A program made the translations under genes and the position numbers. Under the pieces are notes generated by a model. The model was not told the origin of the DNA. It worked only from the letters and a program-made list of their open reading frames with translations, and did no database searches. Of a stretch of DNA of 64,000 nucleotides, positions 1 to 12,209 are shown in pieces (the stretch's first letter is position 1; the number at the start of each line of letters is the position of its first letter). The DNA comes from Bactericera cockerelli (taxonomy: Eukaryota; Arthropoda; Insecta; Hemiptera; Triozidae), in assembly GCA_024516035.1 (NCBI GenBank), contig CM044959.1:27554605-27618604 (forward strand), in the 5' to 3' direction.

Positions 1-27
1 TTCTTCTTCTTCTTCTTCTTCTTCTTT
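1..27. repeat. (TTC)n microsatellite
   Basis: Uninterrupted TTC trinucleotides from the first base of the window; the array may extend upstream of it. Confidence 0.9.
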
Positions 28-159
28 TACTCTGTCTTATCCCGCTCAAGCAGGGTCGAAGTTGTTCAAACTCATGGTTGAGGTTAGTTGGTTTTGGCAC
101 ATTCTTTTACGGCTGGATGCCCTTCCTTACGCCAACGATTCTATTTGATTTAACTTCCT

Positions 160-372
160 GGACTAGGACGGGGGTTTTAACCTCCATTCGCTGGGAATCG
201 TACCAGCTACCCACATTAACATCATCCAGCATGGGTAGGGCCGGAAATGCCAGCCTCACATGTACGGAGGAAACAGAATTTTCTGTGTGAAAGGTCTGCT
301 CCGACCGGGGATCGAACTCAGGATCTCTGGACTACGGGCAGTAGTCACAACCGTTACGCCACGGAGGCTGGC
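160..372 (-). repeat. tRNA-headed SINE, family T7
   Basis: Read on the minus strand, the element starts with a tRNA-like head (CCAGCCTCCGTGGCGTAACG) containing a B-box-like GTTCGATCCCC. Its body includes a stretch that is ACCCTCCATTCGCTGGGAAT-like on the plus strand. Two further copies lie at about 17.93-18.15 kb and 23.46-23.70 kb. The body shares the 'ccctccattcgctgg' module with the 5S-derived SINE below, so the two families probably exchanged tails. Confidence 0.75.
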
Positions 373-544
373 GTATACTACATTTTACTATTTCTGAATA
401 AATAAATATCTGTTTTTATACCAAGCGCACCGATTAAAAATCTGCCAGAGTAGCCAGGGTAGATCCGAAAATCTCAAATAGAAGGTTGATGATACTTTGA
501 CATCTGGTATTCTGGCACTATATCAATAGCTGTAATATTACAGT

Positions 545-735
545 AGTCACCATGGCAGAGTGAGTTAGCGCGCTAGGCATTGCACACATGGTGACCTGGG
601 TTCGATCCCCAGCAGTGTAGGAATTTTTCTGCTCTGTACTTGGATGTTCGGGGTCCACTCATACCTCGTGAGGAAAAATGAGTAGCTGCTTTGATGTGAA
701 GCTGCGACCAGTGGCAGAATCATAGGCAAAAAAAA
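545..735 (+). repeat. tRNA-headed SINE, family T4
   Basis: Head with an A-box-like GAGTTAGCGCGCTAGGC and B-box-like GGGTTCGATCCCC, followed by a conserved tail (TCTGCTCTGTACTTGGATGT, then CTCGTGAGGAAAAATGAGTA). Related copies sit at 1655-1830, 17140-17305 and 48050-48235, with a minus-strand fragment near 29.5 kb inside the hAT element. Confidence 0.8.
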
Positions 736-1157
736 TACATGATATTGTAAATTAACACGTTCGTTACCAAGCCAATTTTTTCAAGTTTTACGTAGGGACC
801 AGGCCGTAAAGTCGCTGTTGCATCCTGGGTACCAAAATGATTTTTTTTGCATATTTGGCATCGTATTTGTACAAGAATCGATCCTATATCTGTTCTAATA
901 CTAACAACCTACCTCAAAAAGGCCATATATGGATGTCCGGTCCCTCGTTAAAATTTTGATAACGGCCACATGTGTGTTTTGGTCCCAAAGAAAAACACAA
1001 AAACATCCACATATGGCCGTTCGGTAACGAACGTGTTAAAGTGGTAAAGTCCTATGATTCTACGCTGCCCACTAAATTTGTGACATAATAACACAAAGAA
1101 AAGCATTATTATTATTATATTAATGAAGATTACATTCACTCTGTTTTATTGTGCCAG

Positions 1158-1385
1158 ATGGGAAGTGTTGGACTCAGAAAAAATGGAAGGCTGCAACAAA
1201 GTATACCCCCCCTCCAAAAATAGCATGTGCCTGGAAGAGCTGGTGCTAGGCTTCTTCAGGTTCTACCAAGAGCTAGACTTGAGGGACTCTGTGATGTGCC
1301 CCCTCCTGGGGAAGATCCTGCCTCGACGGATCTTCGAACCTGAGAACTTGGATCAGCTGCCGCGGGAGATGAACAGATATTACAA
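1158..1385 (+). CDS. Nucleotidyltransferase exon (PAP-associated region, part 1)
   Basis: The exon starts with the last base of a split codon and ends after two bases of the next. Joining to 2402 gives an uninterrupted frame (...EMNRYYK-YAQEFPRDTL...). The stop just after the exon in the open frame is the TAA of the GTAAGT donor, which confirms the exon end. Confidence 0.85.
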
Positions 1386-4300
1386 GTAAGTTGCTGTCAA
1401 AATCTTTCATATTGTAACTATATTTTTCATGTAAATGTTTTTACTGTTGTAATTTGTAAACAGGATTCTTTCCGTTAATACAAGCCCGTTTACCGGGATT
1501 ATATTACTATAAAATGAAAACTATCAAATAATTGTGAAAATTTATTTCAGTAATAGGACAACAATCATGCATTATTATCATTTTGTATATTATACCAAAG
1601 TGTTGCTTTTATTTCCAATCACCAAAGATCGCTTTTTTTAGTTTTTTTTTTTTTTTTCGCAGGCGTAGCGTGTAGTGCACTGAACTTGTACACTCGTCGA
1701 CCTGGGTTCGATTCCCAGTAGGGCAGGATTTTTTTCTCTCTACTTCGAGTTCTTGGTCCACTCGTACCTCGTGAGGAAAAATTAGTATCTAGTTACTTGT
1801 ATGAGTAATGACCAGGCGAAATGACCAAATAATAAAGAAAATAATATAATTGGCTTAGAAAAGTGATGTAGCCTAGCCTACATGTATGGCCTCACAAAAA
1901 ATGTGAAGAGACATTGGGAATCACCACAAAGAAGTCATACTTTAACTTAGCGTTTACGAAAGTGTTGCTCTCCAGTTCTAAAGTATTGCTCTCTAGTTTG
2001 TCAATGCAAAATGAGCAAGAGTGAACTAATTAGAGCATTACAATATTTACAAAAACGGAGGAGACTAGCAACCTAACCAGCCGATCTCCGTGGCTCAGTG
2101 GTTAAGAAAGAGCATTGGTTACTGACCCAGAGGTTGCGGGTTCGGATACCGTCCGGAATGGCATGGCTGCAAAGGTAAATGCTACAGTTTAGAAGTACTT
2201 CCATACATGTGGGCTAGGCTTATTTTTTGGCCATACATGTAGGCTAGGCTAATGCTACAGTTTTGAAGCTCTGAAGTAATGCGAAAGCGTTTCCGGGGCA
2301 CAATTACCTTCTTTAAAAATATAAAAAAAACCTTGACCTTGGGCTACCAGCTCACAAAAAAAAATCAGTTCAAACACAATATTGCTCTTTTCTTTCCGCA
2401 GGTATGCCCAGGAGTTCCCGCGGGATACACTGCGGATCTCGTCGCAGGTTTGCATCCAGGACCCATACGACTTGTCGCACAACATCTGCAAGGCGGTGAG
2501 CCACGCGACCACCTCGCTGCTGCAGCACCACCTGGCCACCGTGTGGCTGCTGCGACAGCGGAGCCCCGCCCACCTGCTCCTCCATCTGCTTGAGGACAGA
2601 AACGCCGAGCGGGACGAGAGACTGCAGAAATTCGACGCCGAGAACGAAAACTTGAGATTACAGCGACTCCTAGCGGCCTGTGAACAAAGGAAGAAAGCGC
2701 GCGAAATGAAATTGCAGAAAGATCAGATCGAGAAGTTGGCTAGTGATGAGAAAAGAGAGCACGATAAGGAGGAGGTATGTGGAAATAATGAGAAGAGTAG
2801 CAAAGATCAAGAGGATGATCAGAAGAGCGATACAAGTCATCCGAAGAAAGGAGCACAAGGCAAGTCACTCCCCGCTACTGCCAAGAGAAAGTCTCCCCCC
2901 AGTGAAGAAAATACTAAGAAATCTCCTCTGAAAACGCGGAAGAGTCTTGTCATTCACAACAGTAAACGAACATCTTCTACGAATAGAGGAATCCATGAGA
3001 GCACAAATGATTCTATTAGTCCAGAAAATGTAGCAAGTTCTCGAAATAAAGAGAACAGTAGTCAGAGCAACAACACGAGACTCGTAGAACCTCAATGTGA
3101 GAGTCCCAGATTAGTTCCTATGCATGCAGAAGCCCATTTTAGTGAGAACCAAACTTTCAATAATAGTTCAGTAAATAGGCTATTTGAGCAAGCAAGTAGA
3201 AATTCTGCACCTCTTCTGCTTAGTACAAATCAGATCACCAGCATCGATAACATTTGCGAACGACTTGACAAAACTAATATTCAACAAATTGACCCTAGCA
3301 ATTACAACTCCAGCTTCAAGCAACAAGATGGAATGAGTAGGGTTTTTGAATCTTTAGTCCACAACGTCCAGCAAGGCACGGATAACCATACTTTCTTGGC
3401 TACGCCAGAAAACTTTCAGCCCCAACAAACACCCCAAAATCCCACCACTCATTGTGATACCGAGAGTAGCAACCCGCTGCTCCAGATGTTTACTAACCTC
3501 GCGAGCTCTGGCAGCCCTGTGAGTTCTCCCCCCCGCCCCACCCACCCTCCCCCGGGCCTGCAGCCCTTCTCCGGCATATTCTCCGTGTTCCACCCCTTCT
3601 CCATGAACCATGCGGTTCCTGTAAGTCGTGTATTCTCAGTGAATCATGTGGTGCCCGTGATCTCCCCTTTCCCCGCAAGTCCCTCCTCCGTCGTGTCTGG
3701 CTCTCCACTCTCCCAATCTTCCAACTCGTCCAGTTCCGTGACAGAAACTCTGAAGCTGCTGGCATTCCACTCGCCACAGCACAAGCTGAGTCCTGGCCAC
3801 TTGCAAAACAAGGATGTGTCCAATATTGAGAATCAACTCCTAGGTAGTATGAATCATGTGAACAACAGTAGAGTAAACACGGAAAATCTCTTCCAGAAAA
3901 GTGCTGATCCTAGAGAAAGCAAGGATCAAGGTAGAGTGACAATCCCTGACTCTGATAGTCATCTTGATATTGACTCGAGATTGCAGAGCTTGAAACAATT
4001 GATAGGAACTCGGAGTCATCAGACAGGCATTAAGCCACTGAAAACTCTGAGTGCTCCCGGAGACTCGGCCAGAGTGAAGTTCATTGATGTGTCCACTCTT
4101 GAGATGAACCTGCGAATACCTCAAGATACCACAGAGAAATCTAGTAGGAGTCAAAACGGCTCAACCTCGGAGCCAAATATATTTGAAACCCCCAAAGATG
4201 AACGTGTAAAAAACGGTACAAACAAAAGAAATTTGATGGACCATCCTAAAAAAACTGATTATCCTTTTAATAGCTCAATTACCTCTAAACAACCTTCTAG

Positions 4301-5126
4301 TTTGAAAAACTGTGGTGATACTGTCGGAAATATTACTTCCATTTCGGTTGTATCACCTACCAGATCTCTTTCTATAAACAAAAACTTCGAATCCAAGAAC
4401 ACAAAATCTAATACATTATTTGGAAGTAAGGTAGAGTCCAACAACACGAATACTAATCAACGAATGGTTAATGGTACTTCCAAACCACATTCCTCTTCTA
4501 TTAGACAAGATCCAGTGAACAATTCAAAGGAGATCATTGCTCAACCCCAAAAATCTTTACCTGCAAACAACACCAATCATAAACAATTACTTTCCACTTA
4601 CTACATCCAACCTAATATTAAAGATAAAAAAAGCTGCTCTCAAATTCTCATTCTACCAGGTGCTAGAGTAGACTTGTGTTTGTTCTATGACACAGTGAAT
4701 GAGGTCCTTGTAGAATATTTTGAAATGGTCTGCCGCATTGAAATTCATTCCATCAAGTACCTGAATGCGAAGGAGTTTGCTCTAAAAGGAAAGCACAAGC
4801 TAGATATGTGTCAGAAACGGAACAAACTCCTCAAGCAAGCTGGCTTTGATCCACCGCGTGCTTTGAACCACTCCAAGTTTCAAGTAGAAATTCTCAAGTC
4901 TAACTTTCTCCTCGCCCATGCACGTCAGGCCATTCAACAGAACTGCTTCTTTGTGTCTGTTCATAGTAGATTAGTAGAGAAGATTGGTGATAACCAGGTT
5001 CATGTAAACTTCTTCAATGAAAACTCAAAATCTGAGACAAATCAGTATGTAACCTTTCTGACTTACGTTAAGAATGCTTTTGATATTATCAACAAGGAGA
5101 TAACAGCGAGATACCTCAGCCACTGA
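1158..5126 (+). CDS. Terminal nucleotidyltransferase (TUT1/poly(A)-polymerase-like), 3' part
   Basis: Two coding exons join at a phase-consistent GT-AG junction: 1158-1385 (acceptor TTTTATTGTGCCAG, donor GTAAGT) and 2402-5126 (acceptor TTTCTTTCCGCAG, stop TGA). The exons carry the PAP/25A-associated region of a non-canonical poly(A)/uridylyl polymerase. LEELVLGFFRFYQELDLR resembles the helix before the nucleotide-recognition motif, and VCIQDPYDLSHNI is that family's recognition motif. The catalytic palm domain must be encoded upstream of the window. After the motif come a charged coiled-coil-like stretch (DRNAERDERLQKFDAENE), about 550 residues of Ser/Asn/Pro-rich disordered sequence, then a folded C-terminal domain of about 150 residues ending ITARYLSH. 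TUT1 proteins also have a C-terminal RNA-binding domain, so TUT1 or a related insect nuclear nucleotidyltransferase is the best guess. These enzymes add U or A to RNA 3' ends. The exact subfamily is uncertain. Confidence 0.8.
1655..1830 (+). repeat. tRNA-headed SINE, family T4 (diverged), in intron
   Basis: Copy of the family at 545-735, with GTGTAGTGCAC, GACCTGGGTTCGATTCCC and the shared tail TCGTACCTCGTGAGGAAAAA. It lies in the intron between the two nucleotidyltransferase exons. Confidence 0.75.
2078..2190 (+). repeat. tRNA-headed SINE, family T5, in intron
   Basis: Head CCGATCTCCGTGGCTCAGTG with B-box-like GCGGGTTCGGATACC. A longer minus-strand relative is at 49612-49795. The 2220-2330 stretch just downstream (TTCCGGGGCACAATTACCTT) resembles the far end of that relative, so this copy may be interrupted rather than truncated. 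Confidence 0.65.
2402..5126 (+). CDS. Nucleotidyltransferase terminal exon (recognition motif, disordered tail, C-terminal domain)
   Basis: A single 2.7-kb exon encodes 907 residues to the stop. The first ~250 bp is GC-rich and conserved-looking (recognition motif VCIQDPYDLSHNI, then SHATTSLLQHHLATVWLL). The middle is low-complexity with Lys/Glu-rich, Asn/Ser-rich and Pro-rich blocks (for example SPVSSPPRPTHPPPGLQP). The end, from about 4620, is again ordered (ILILPGARVDLCLFYD to the stop). Confidence 0.8.
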
Positions 5127-6115
5127 AACTTATAATATAGCACAAAATATTCTATAGATATAGCAGGGGCTGCTCTCCTTATTTTCAATGGGTAAGAAAC
5201 TATCCAAATAACTATATTTTCTTTGTAACCAATACCGAAGTTAACGGTACTCTGTATAGTCACAGTATCTCAGTTTGGGATCACTTGTCTTTTTCCATAC
5301 TTTGCTATAGTAGCAAAAAAAAAGCATATTATTATTGAATTTATTTCTTAAATAATTTCAATCAAAATTAATAAAAAAGGAAGCCTACATACTTACAATA
5401 TACTGAAACATTTTGCATTTAATATCGTTTTTGGATGTACTATAATTGTATATAATATTATATACCAAACATGATGTACCAACTATTTTATGTAGATAAT
5501 AAATTCAATTAAAAAAATCGAAATATACCTTTTGATTTTTCATATTGTGTTATTCTTGTTCTTCCCAAAGACTGAAAATTTTATACTGATAACAACCATG
5601 GTTTTCTTGTACTTTTTCTTAAAAATAAGATGAAAATACATTCGTTCGGATCTCTCTCATTCATTGATTGATTACATTTGAGTTTGTTTCACACTTAATT
5701 TAGATGTTTCATTATCAAGTTTCATGAATTTTGTAAATTCAGCTTTGTCACAAAGAGTTATTGACATCTTCAATAACTATGCAAATTGAACTTGTGATAC
5801 AAAATTTTATACTTTGACTCTCAAAAAAGAACACAGATCTTATGTGACAATTGCGGCTTATATTTCTATGCATATACACTATATTTTCGTCTCCTACACC
5901 GCTGGGGAAAAGTTCTGACGTCCAGGATCGGAGGAAGGTAAAAGTTGGTCTCGTTTTCACCTATAATATCTCGAAAACATGAGGTCTTTATAGTGTTATA
6001 TTTATTGGTTTCCAAAGCGATTTCGAGCCAAGCTCCCTTGAGACTCAAACTGATTTTATTTTATACCTCTACGATCTTGCACATACATATATAATTTTGT
6101 TCCACTTAGTTTACT
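5127..6115 (+). other. Probable 3'UTR of the nucleotidyltransferase and intergenic sequence
   Basis: AT-rich and without coding signal. AATAAA hexamers at 5370-5375 and 5498-5503 are plausible polyadenylation signals, 244 and 372 nt past the stop codon. Confidence 0.5.
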
Positions 6116-6256
6116 ACCGATCTCGGTTGCTTAATGGATGAGGCAGCGGACTTGTAACCTGGAGGTCGGAGGTTCGAGGCCCAAGTTCGTTAAAAAATCA
6201 TCAGTATGAGTAATTGTGACATCACGCAAGTGCATAAACACAAATATGATTACTTT
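6116..6256 (+). repeat. tRNA-headed SINE, family T1 (diverged)
   Basis: Contains the family hallmark ACTTGTAACCTGGAGGTCGG and the tail TAATTGTGACATCACG ending AACACAAATATGATTAC. Better copies are at 20929, 57866 and 58798 (+), with minus-strand copies at 15513, 27869 and 51146. Confidence 0.75.
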
Positions 6257-7800
6257 TATTTCCTTCTAGTTTATTCCGATTTTCGTATGTCTAATTTACC
6301 TTGTATATTTCTCTACCGAGCATATTTTACACTGAATAAATAATTTAAAAGTAAACTATCTAAATGATGAGCTTATTTATTCTTTGTTTTCTTTTTAAGT
6401 TTTTATTATACTATAGGGATTGAGCTGCACCCGCTTCGCCAGGCCATCACAAACTTATACACGAAGGGATTTGCATTATAATGTTGAAGAGTTATAAATT
6501 TATTACTTATTATACAAAACTCTATTATTAGAACAGTCAGGTACATTTATTTACAACCTTTACAGAATATAGAGAGACATTTAGTAGTATATGTATAACA
6601 AACAGTAAAGGTAAAAAGTATCGTCCTGTTGAAAGGGCGTGCTTATTGCCAACGGCAATCTTCCAACGCTTGAGATAACTTTTCTATACCAAACATGCTC
6701 TCCTCTTTTAATAAACCAAGGGCGGAATTAATAGACAACATCAATAACTTAAGTCGTTGGTAAGTGTCGGTTTTCCCTCTCTTACACAGTACGCAATCCG
6801 TGACTCAGCGTCACAGAGGTATTACAAAAACGTCTATTAATTCCACCCTTACTGTTAAAAACCTTGGTGCCGAAAATGTGAAATAAACTCGGAATGTAGA
6901 TCAAGAACGGTCATGCCTCAGCCTATTCGAGCTGTGCGATTACTCTCCCGTGCCGAGGGACAGGTTAACAGCGAGTATACATATAGGTAAAATGTAAAAC
7001 TTTAAAGTCTAGCCTCCCAGATTGTTGCTATTACATCATATCGAGGTTTCTCTACATACATTATTTAATTTAATACTATCGATCGTTTCTATTATCTAGC
7101 AGCTTCTCAATATTATTATTCTAATAACGAGTCAGATAAAATTTCAATATTTAGGACAAAGATATATACAGGAGGCACAAAAAAAAAATTCCCTTCATAA
7201 TAGTACGCAGAATTACGTCAATTTTTGTTATTTAGCAGTTCTAGCTCCCCACCTTAACCTCACCCAGCATGAGTTGGGCTGGTACATCAGCAGAAAGAAC
7301 ATTCCAGAGTAAAAATATTTCTCCCATTTGGTATTTTTGTACCGTGCAGGGATATTTATAGTAATAGGTATATTAACAATTCTTATCAATCTATTCGCAT
7401 TTAATATTGTACTATAATTCTAGTTATTGAAACAAAATTATCTCATTCAGCTAATCTGCTCACATGATTATCACGTGATACATGTCAAACACCTTTGTCG
7501 CGTAATCTATTTGCTATATATTGGTGCCACATATTTATACTCATTCATAATCTACGTAACTCAATCATGGGTACCTTGAGAAAATTTGGATCCTACCTCA
7601 ATAACTTGGGGGTAATAATACCTAATGGAGATGGACCGAACGAAAAGTACTTTTGGGCTTTTATCACGACGAGTTGCAAGTTGGCAAGTGCACATGCACA
7701 GTTGCACACGCACCTATTAAAACACCTACTATAAACTCCTTCTGAGCCTGCGCAGATTACCGGCCGATTTCTTTACTTTCAACTGAAAAGTGCCAGTAGA
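6257..7800. other. Intergenic sequence, no gene recognised
   Basis: AT-rich DNA with short open frames only. Near 7240-7290 a short stretch resembles the 'ACCTCACCCAGC...TGGGCTGG' module of the 5S-derived SINE. Nothing else is supported. Confidence 0.4.
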
Positions 7801-7801
7801 G

Positions 7802-8005
7802 TGCCAGTAGCGCAGCGTCGATGGCACTTTGAATGCACCAGTTCTGGTTCCGTCACTGAACATGCTTGACCATTCAAATTCGAACCCTATTTCCGGCTCT
7901 ACTACGAGGCTGGGTGAGGTTCATTTGAGTAGCTGGTTTCTAAGGAAAGAATGGAGAGGAAAAACCCCCGTCGTGATATGACCATGCAGTTAAAAGCGAC
8001 AAAGT
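7802..8005 (+). repeat. 5S-rRNA-derived SINE (diverged copy)
   Basis: Starts AGCGTCGATGGCACTTTGAA, continues with a degraded 5S-like middle, and ends with the common tail (GGAAAAACCCCCGTCGTGAT, ATGACCATG, AAAAGCGAC). It is the most diverged plus-strand copy of the family described at 37885. Confidence 0.65.
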
Positions 8006-10230
8006 TTACCGAACGCTGCAAAGAAACGCAACTTACCGCGGCAACTTGCTTTAAATCCTAGTAGGTAGGTATGTACAGTAAAATACCACTTACTCGAAAT
8101 TCAAGGGACAGAAAAGAAAGCCTTATTTCGAGTTATCAGGATTTTGAACAAGAATAAGCAATCGAAGTTTGACAAGGACCGAAGACTTCTTTCTAGTTAA
8201 CGGGATTTTCAACTTACCGGGATTAGCGAGATTCTACTGAATAATGTTAATTTGTTCTGTTTTGTTCGTTAAGTCTATGATTAAATATTAAATCTGTCCA
8301 TTAGAAGACTTCCAAGCTCCGTTTTGTTATCAGCACCTGCTGCGCTCTCGCGGTAATTTTTTGAACTAATCCACCTGCTGTCAGATACTCAGATGATAAC
8401 ACATAATCACTGTAATCAGGTGTTTGAGTGGACAGAACGGGTTGGAAGGAAAATTCCAAATCAAGATTTTTTAAATTTTCAAAAAACTGACTGGTTTCTG
8501 TATTTTTTTGACAACTTTTAGCTCAATTTTCTAATCCCTAAGTGCCTTTAGAACCTTTAGATTTATAATTAGGTACCTGTGATCAAGACATAACATCTAT
8601 ATTCTGTAATGGTGAGGTCTGCTTTTTCTTTCAAATATCATCTTGAGCTCAACTTGAGTGTACTCTCAAATACCTTAGTGGATATGACAGACCACCAAAG
8701 TTGAAGTGCCCTAAATGAAACATCAGAACCTGCTTTATTGGTAAGTTCTGTACATTAATCTCTCTTTATTTTTCTGGTGTCATGTATTAAGGACTCTTAT
8801 TCTTGACAACATCTTCTAGATACTGTGTTCTCCTATTCATCTTACCTTACATAACATCCCAAACTCCAAACTTACAGAAGTAGGTGTACATATTATGATG
8901 TCTACTTTTTTTCCTTATATACTCAATCACCAATTAATATTGACAAGAAGAATTTGGCACAGCAGAGTTCTTATCATAATTAGTGATATTCTCAAGCACT
9001 TAGTTAAAGAGCTTATCTTGTAAATTGATGAAACAGATTCAACCAAAATTAAAAATCCAATGATGATTCATGATAAAGTTTTGGTATAGGGTAGGTATCT
9101 AATGTAAAGTCCTCAAAAATTCAAATTGTGAAAAATTGAACCTTCTCAAGACAGAATTTGGTTTTTGAGATTGTGGTCCTCAGGGCACCAAGCCCCAGTA
9201 AGCACAAATCATAATAAACAGGTACCTAGGAACTTGTTTACCCCCATTAATTTTAATGTGCTATCTGCCTGAGCTTAAAACCGAGTTGAACCTTTTAGTT
9301 ATGAAGTTGTGGAGACTACTTTCAATTTTCCCTTGTTTTCCTCACAGCTCTCCCAGTTTTATTTTAGATTTCAGAATCCAAAAGCTAAGTTGCCCTTGTG
9401 TCTGGAGAAACTGACTGAAGAAAATGCACACTCTACATCTACAAGAGAAAAGTAGAAACTTTTGCATGAGGCAATGGCCAGAGTAAAAAAACCTTTGGTC
9501 AAGAAACTGTTACCTACCTATTTAAATTTTGCAGACATGAGATCTTACATGTTAAAATCTGTAGGCCATCTGGGCATGTGTGGGTTTATTATCGGTTTCA
9601 CAGGGCTCAATATACAGGATGTTTCTCAATTAGATATCAACCTGGATAGTGTTTATTCAGTGAGTCAGGATCTACAATAAACCCAATTAAACTAGTGATC
9701 AAAATTCCTACCATTTCCGAGAATATTGCCATTTTCTTATTTTTGTGGTCCAGCTTGTCATGTATCAATCATTTTTATTTTCTTCAAAACTAGGAAAGAT
9801 ATTGATTGCATAAATAAAAACAGAATCAAAAATCCAGCTGAATTTGTTTGTTTACCCAATTTATTTCGATATATTAAAGTAAGTGATTACTAGGCTAAAA
9901 ACAACATGAGACTATATTTTTCTCTTTTTGACTTAAATTAGTCTACCCTGTATTGTCTGAAATAATTGAACAAGAAAATGGGTAAATTTGTCAAAACTGT
10001 AGGTACCATACTAAACTTATAGTTTCACATTACAGTAGCCTTTAACAGCTTTAAAAGGATTTTCCTATTGAGTTGGTATGTTGTGGTTAAAATCACAGAA
10101 AACACCCAATAAAACACATATCCAATAAAACACAAAGCCAACTGTAAATAAATCTTTATTTCTTAATCAGATTTAATGCAGAGGTACTTTTTATCATATT
10201 CTGTGATTGTTGAACTTTTCAAAAATGATA
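8006..10230. other. Intergenic sequence, no gene recognised
   Basis: AT-rich throughout. A TATACAGGATGTTTCTC motif near 9612 and TATACAGGGTGTCTCTTG near 10242 look like ends of Tc1/mariner-type elements (TA-TACAGGGTG), but I could not delimit an element. No reading frame resembles a known protein. Confidence 0.4.
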
Positions 10231-10582
10231 ATACAACACAGTATACAGGGTGTCTCTTGTATTGTATGTTCACCAGAAATAATTTCATTCCTAATTGAAA
10301 TTAGAAATGTTGAAGAAGAAAATAACTCACAAGTTGCTAAATTTTTTTGTTGTGGTTATAGGGATACTATTGTTTTTATACAGGCTGTTCCACAATTTTT
10401 TGCATTCTAAATAATGTGGTATCAATACAAATAGACATACAGACAGATTTACCGACAGACATACATACAACCTTAAAAAAACTCTTAAAATTCAGTTAAA
10501 CAAATGGAGTCATACAGACTGACAGATACACATACCTTTATGTACATTCATTCAAATAGACATACCTAATATTTTTATTTAT

Positions 10583-10868
10583 TTTTTAAGATGAGTGTTT
10601 CTCAGCCTTTTTTTATTTCGTGGCCATGAAACAGGAGCTACTGTAGACCCTTGTGGTCTATGTTGTAGCCTGCCTATCCCGTAGGTATGACTCCCCCCTA
10701 TGGGCGAGAAGTGACACAATATTTTCCATTTAGGTGATGGTTCAACACGAGCGCACCGGAAGGTATCCCTTACAAACAACTGTAACCAAATTTTGAATAC
10801 AATTTTTTATCGGCGCGGGGGTTCGAACCCGCGACCTTCCGTATGGCAAGCGAGTGCTTAACCACATA
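10583..10868 (-). repeat. tRNA-headed SINE, family T2
   Basis: Minus-strand copy. The tRNA-like head lies at the right end (CGGGGGTTCGAACCCGCGAC, then GCGAGTGCTTAACCAC); the body has GTGACACAATATTTTCC and the tail ends TTTCATGGCCACGAAATAAA in sense. Other copies: 11255-12975 (interrupted), 42271, 60876 and 63542. Confidence 0.8.
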
Positions 10869-11371
10869 ATTATGTACATACAACCTTACAAAAACTTGTG
10901 AAATCCCAAAAATATACCTCTTCGCGGTTTATAAATTCCCCACCATGTCTTCGGCCCAAAAATGTCTGAAATCATTTTTGGGTTCCGATTAATCTTCAGT
11001 CTTCTACCTACCTACACCTGGATCAATCTCATAGAGATAAGTATAAAGCCTAATTGCTTCCTGACTCCTTTGCCATAACACTAATATTGAATTACACTAA
11101 CACTTTCCTTGGTGGCTCTGTTTTTTACATAATATAAACCAAAATAGTTATTTCTATGCAAAATATTCTGCAAAGAGGTATTTTTTGGCGTTTCGCGTTG
11201 CATGTGTGTTTATAGGTACATAATTTAAATGCGTCTTTAAATTATTATTATTTAAATGTTGAGTGTTTCACAGCCTCTTTTTTTTCGTAGCCATGAAAGA
11301 GCAGCTACTGTAGCCGCTTGTAGCTGTGTTGTAGCTTACAAATCTCAGAGTATGTATGCCTCCCCTCTGAT

Positions 11372-12172
11372 CAGGGCCGTATCCAGGATTTTCGTCGGGG
11401 GGGGCCCAAACAGTATAATTATAATTATGTTGTAATGTAGTTGGATTTTACTGTTTATTGTGTTTAGGAATCAACATGTACTTATGTAGATATGTAATGT
11501 ACCATGTAGGGGAAGGTTTGCTAAAACCGGGTAGTCTGCTAATACCGGGTACCACTGTTTCCGACGATACTGCTAATGCCATGTATGAACTGATTACAGA
11601 AACTAAAATTTCTTCTTAGCAGAGCGTAACTTTTGTAAAAAAACCAATTTCATTTCGAGTCATTTCGCTGTGATTTGAGGTTCTAGTTTTGCTCGTGTTA
11701 TTTCCTTATTTTCGAGCCCACAGTTATCGAGTGACTTTTAACGGCTATTTGTGCCGAAAATTCCTGGTAAGTGTGTAAAGCTGTTACTTAAAAAGTGTTA
11801 TTTCATATCATAATTAAATCTTTTTAATATTGTTTTGCATGTCTTGGTTATTCAATATTTTTTACAGAAAGTCATGAGTCTGTTCATACCGGGTACTTTG
11901 GGGTTGATAAAACCGGGTACAGATTTTCAGGTACCCGATTTGAGCAGCCTATTTTTTCCTTGGTGTTGGGTGTATTTTTATGTGCTTACATTTTTTCAAG
12001 TTGTCTTTGATATGTCTCTGGATATTTTTTCAGAGAAGGTATTGAAGATAAGTAGGTGAGCAAGTAAGGACCTGCTACATATTATTTTTTAATGTCATTC
12101 AACTATTTTTCTCATTTTTATATTTTTAAGGTGTCAAACCCTCCAATGTATACTTTTTATTACCTACCTATT

Positions 12173-12209
<37 letters not shown>

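Noticed and set aside
2255..2593. Antisense or alternative-frame proteins over the nucleotidyltransferase exon
   Set aside because: They are shadows of the GC-rich sense exon; only the sense frame has family motifs and matching splice phase.
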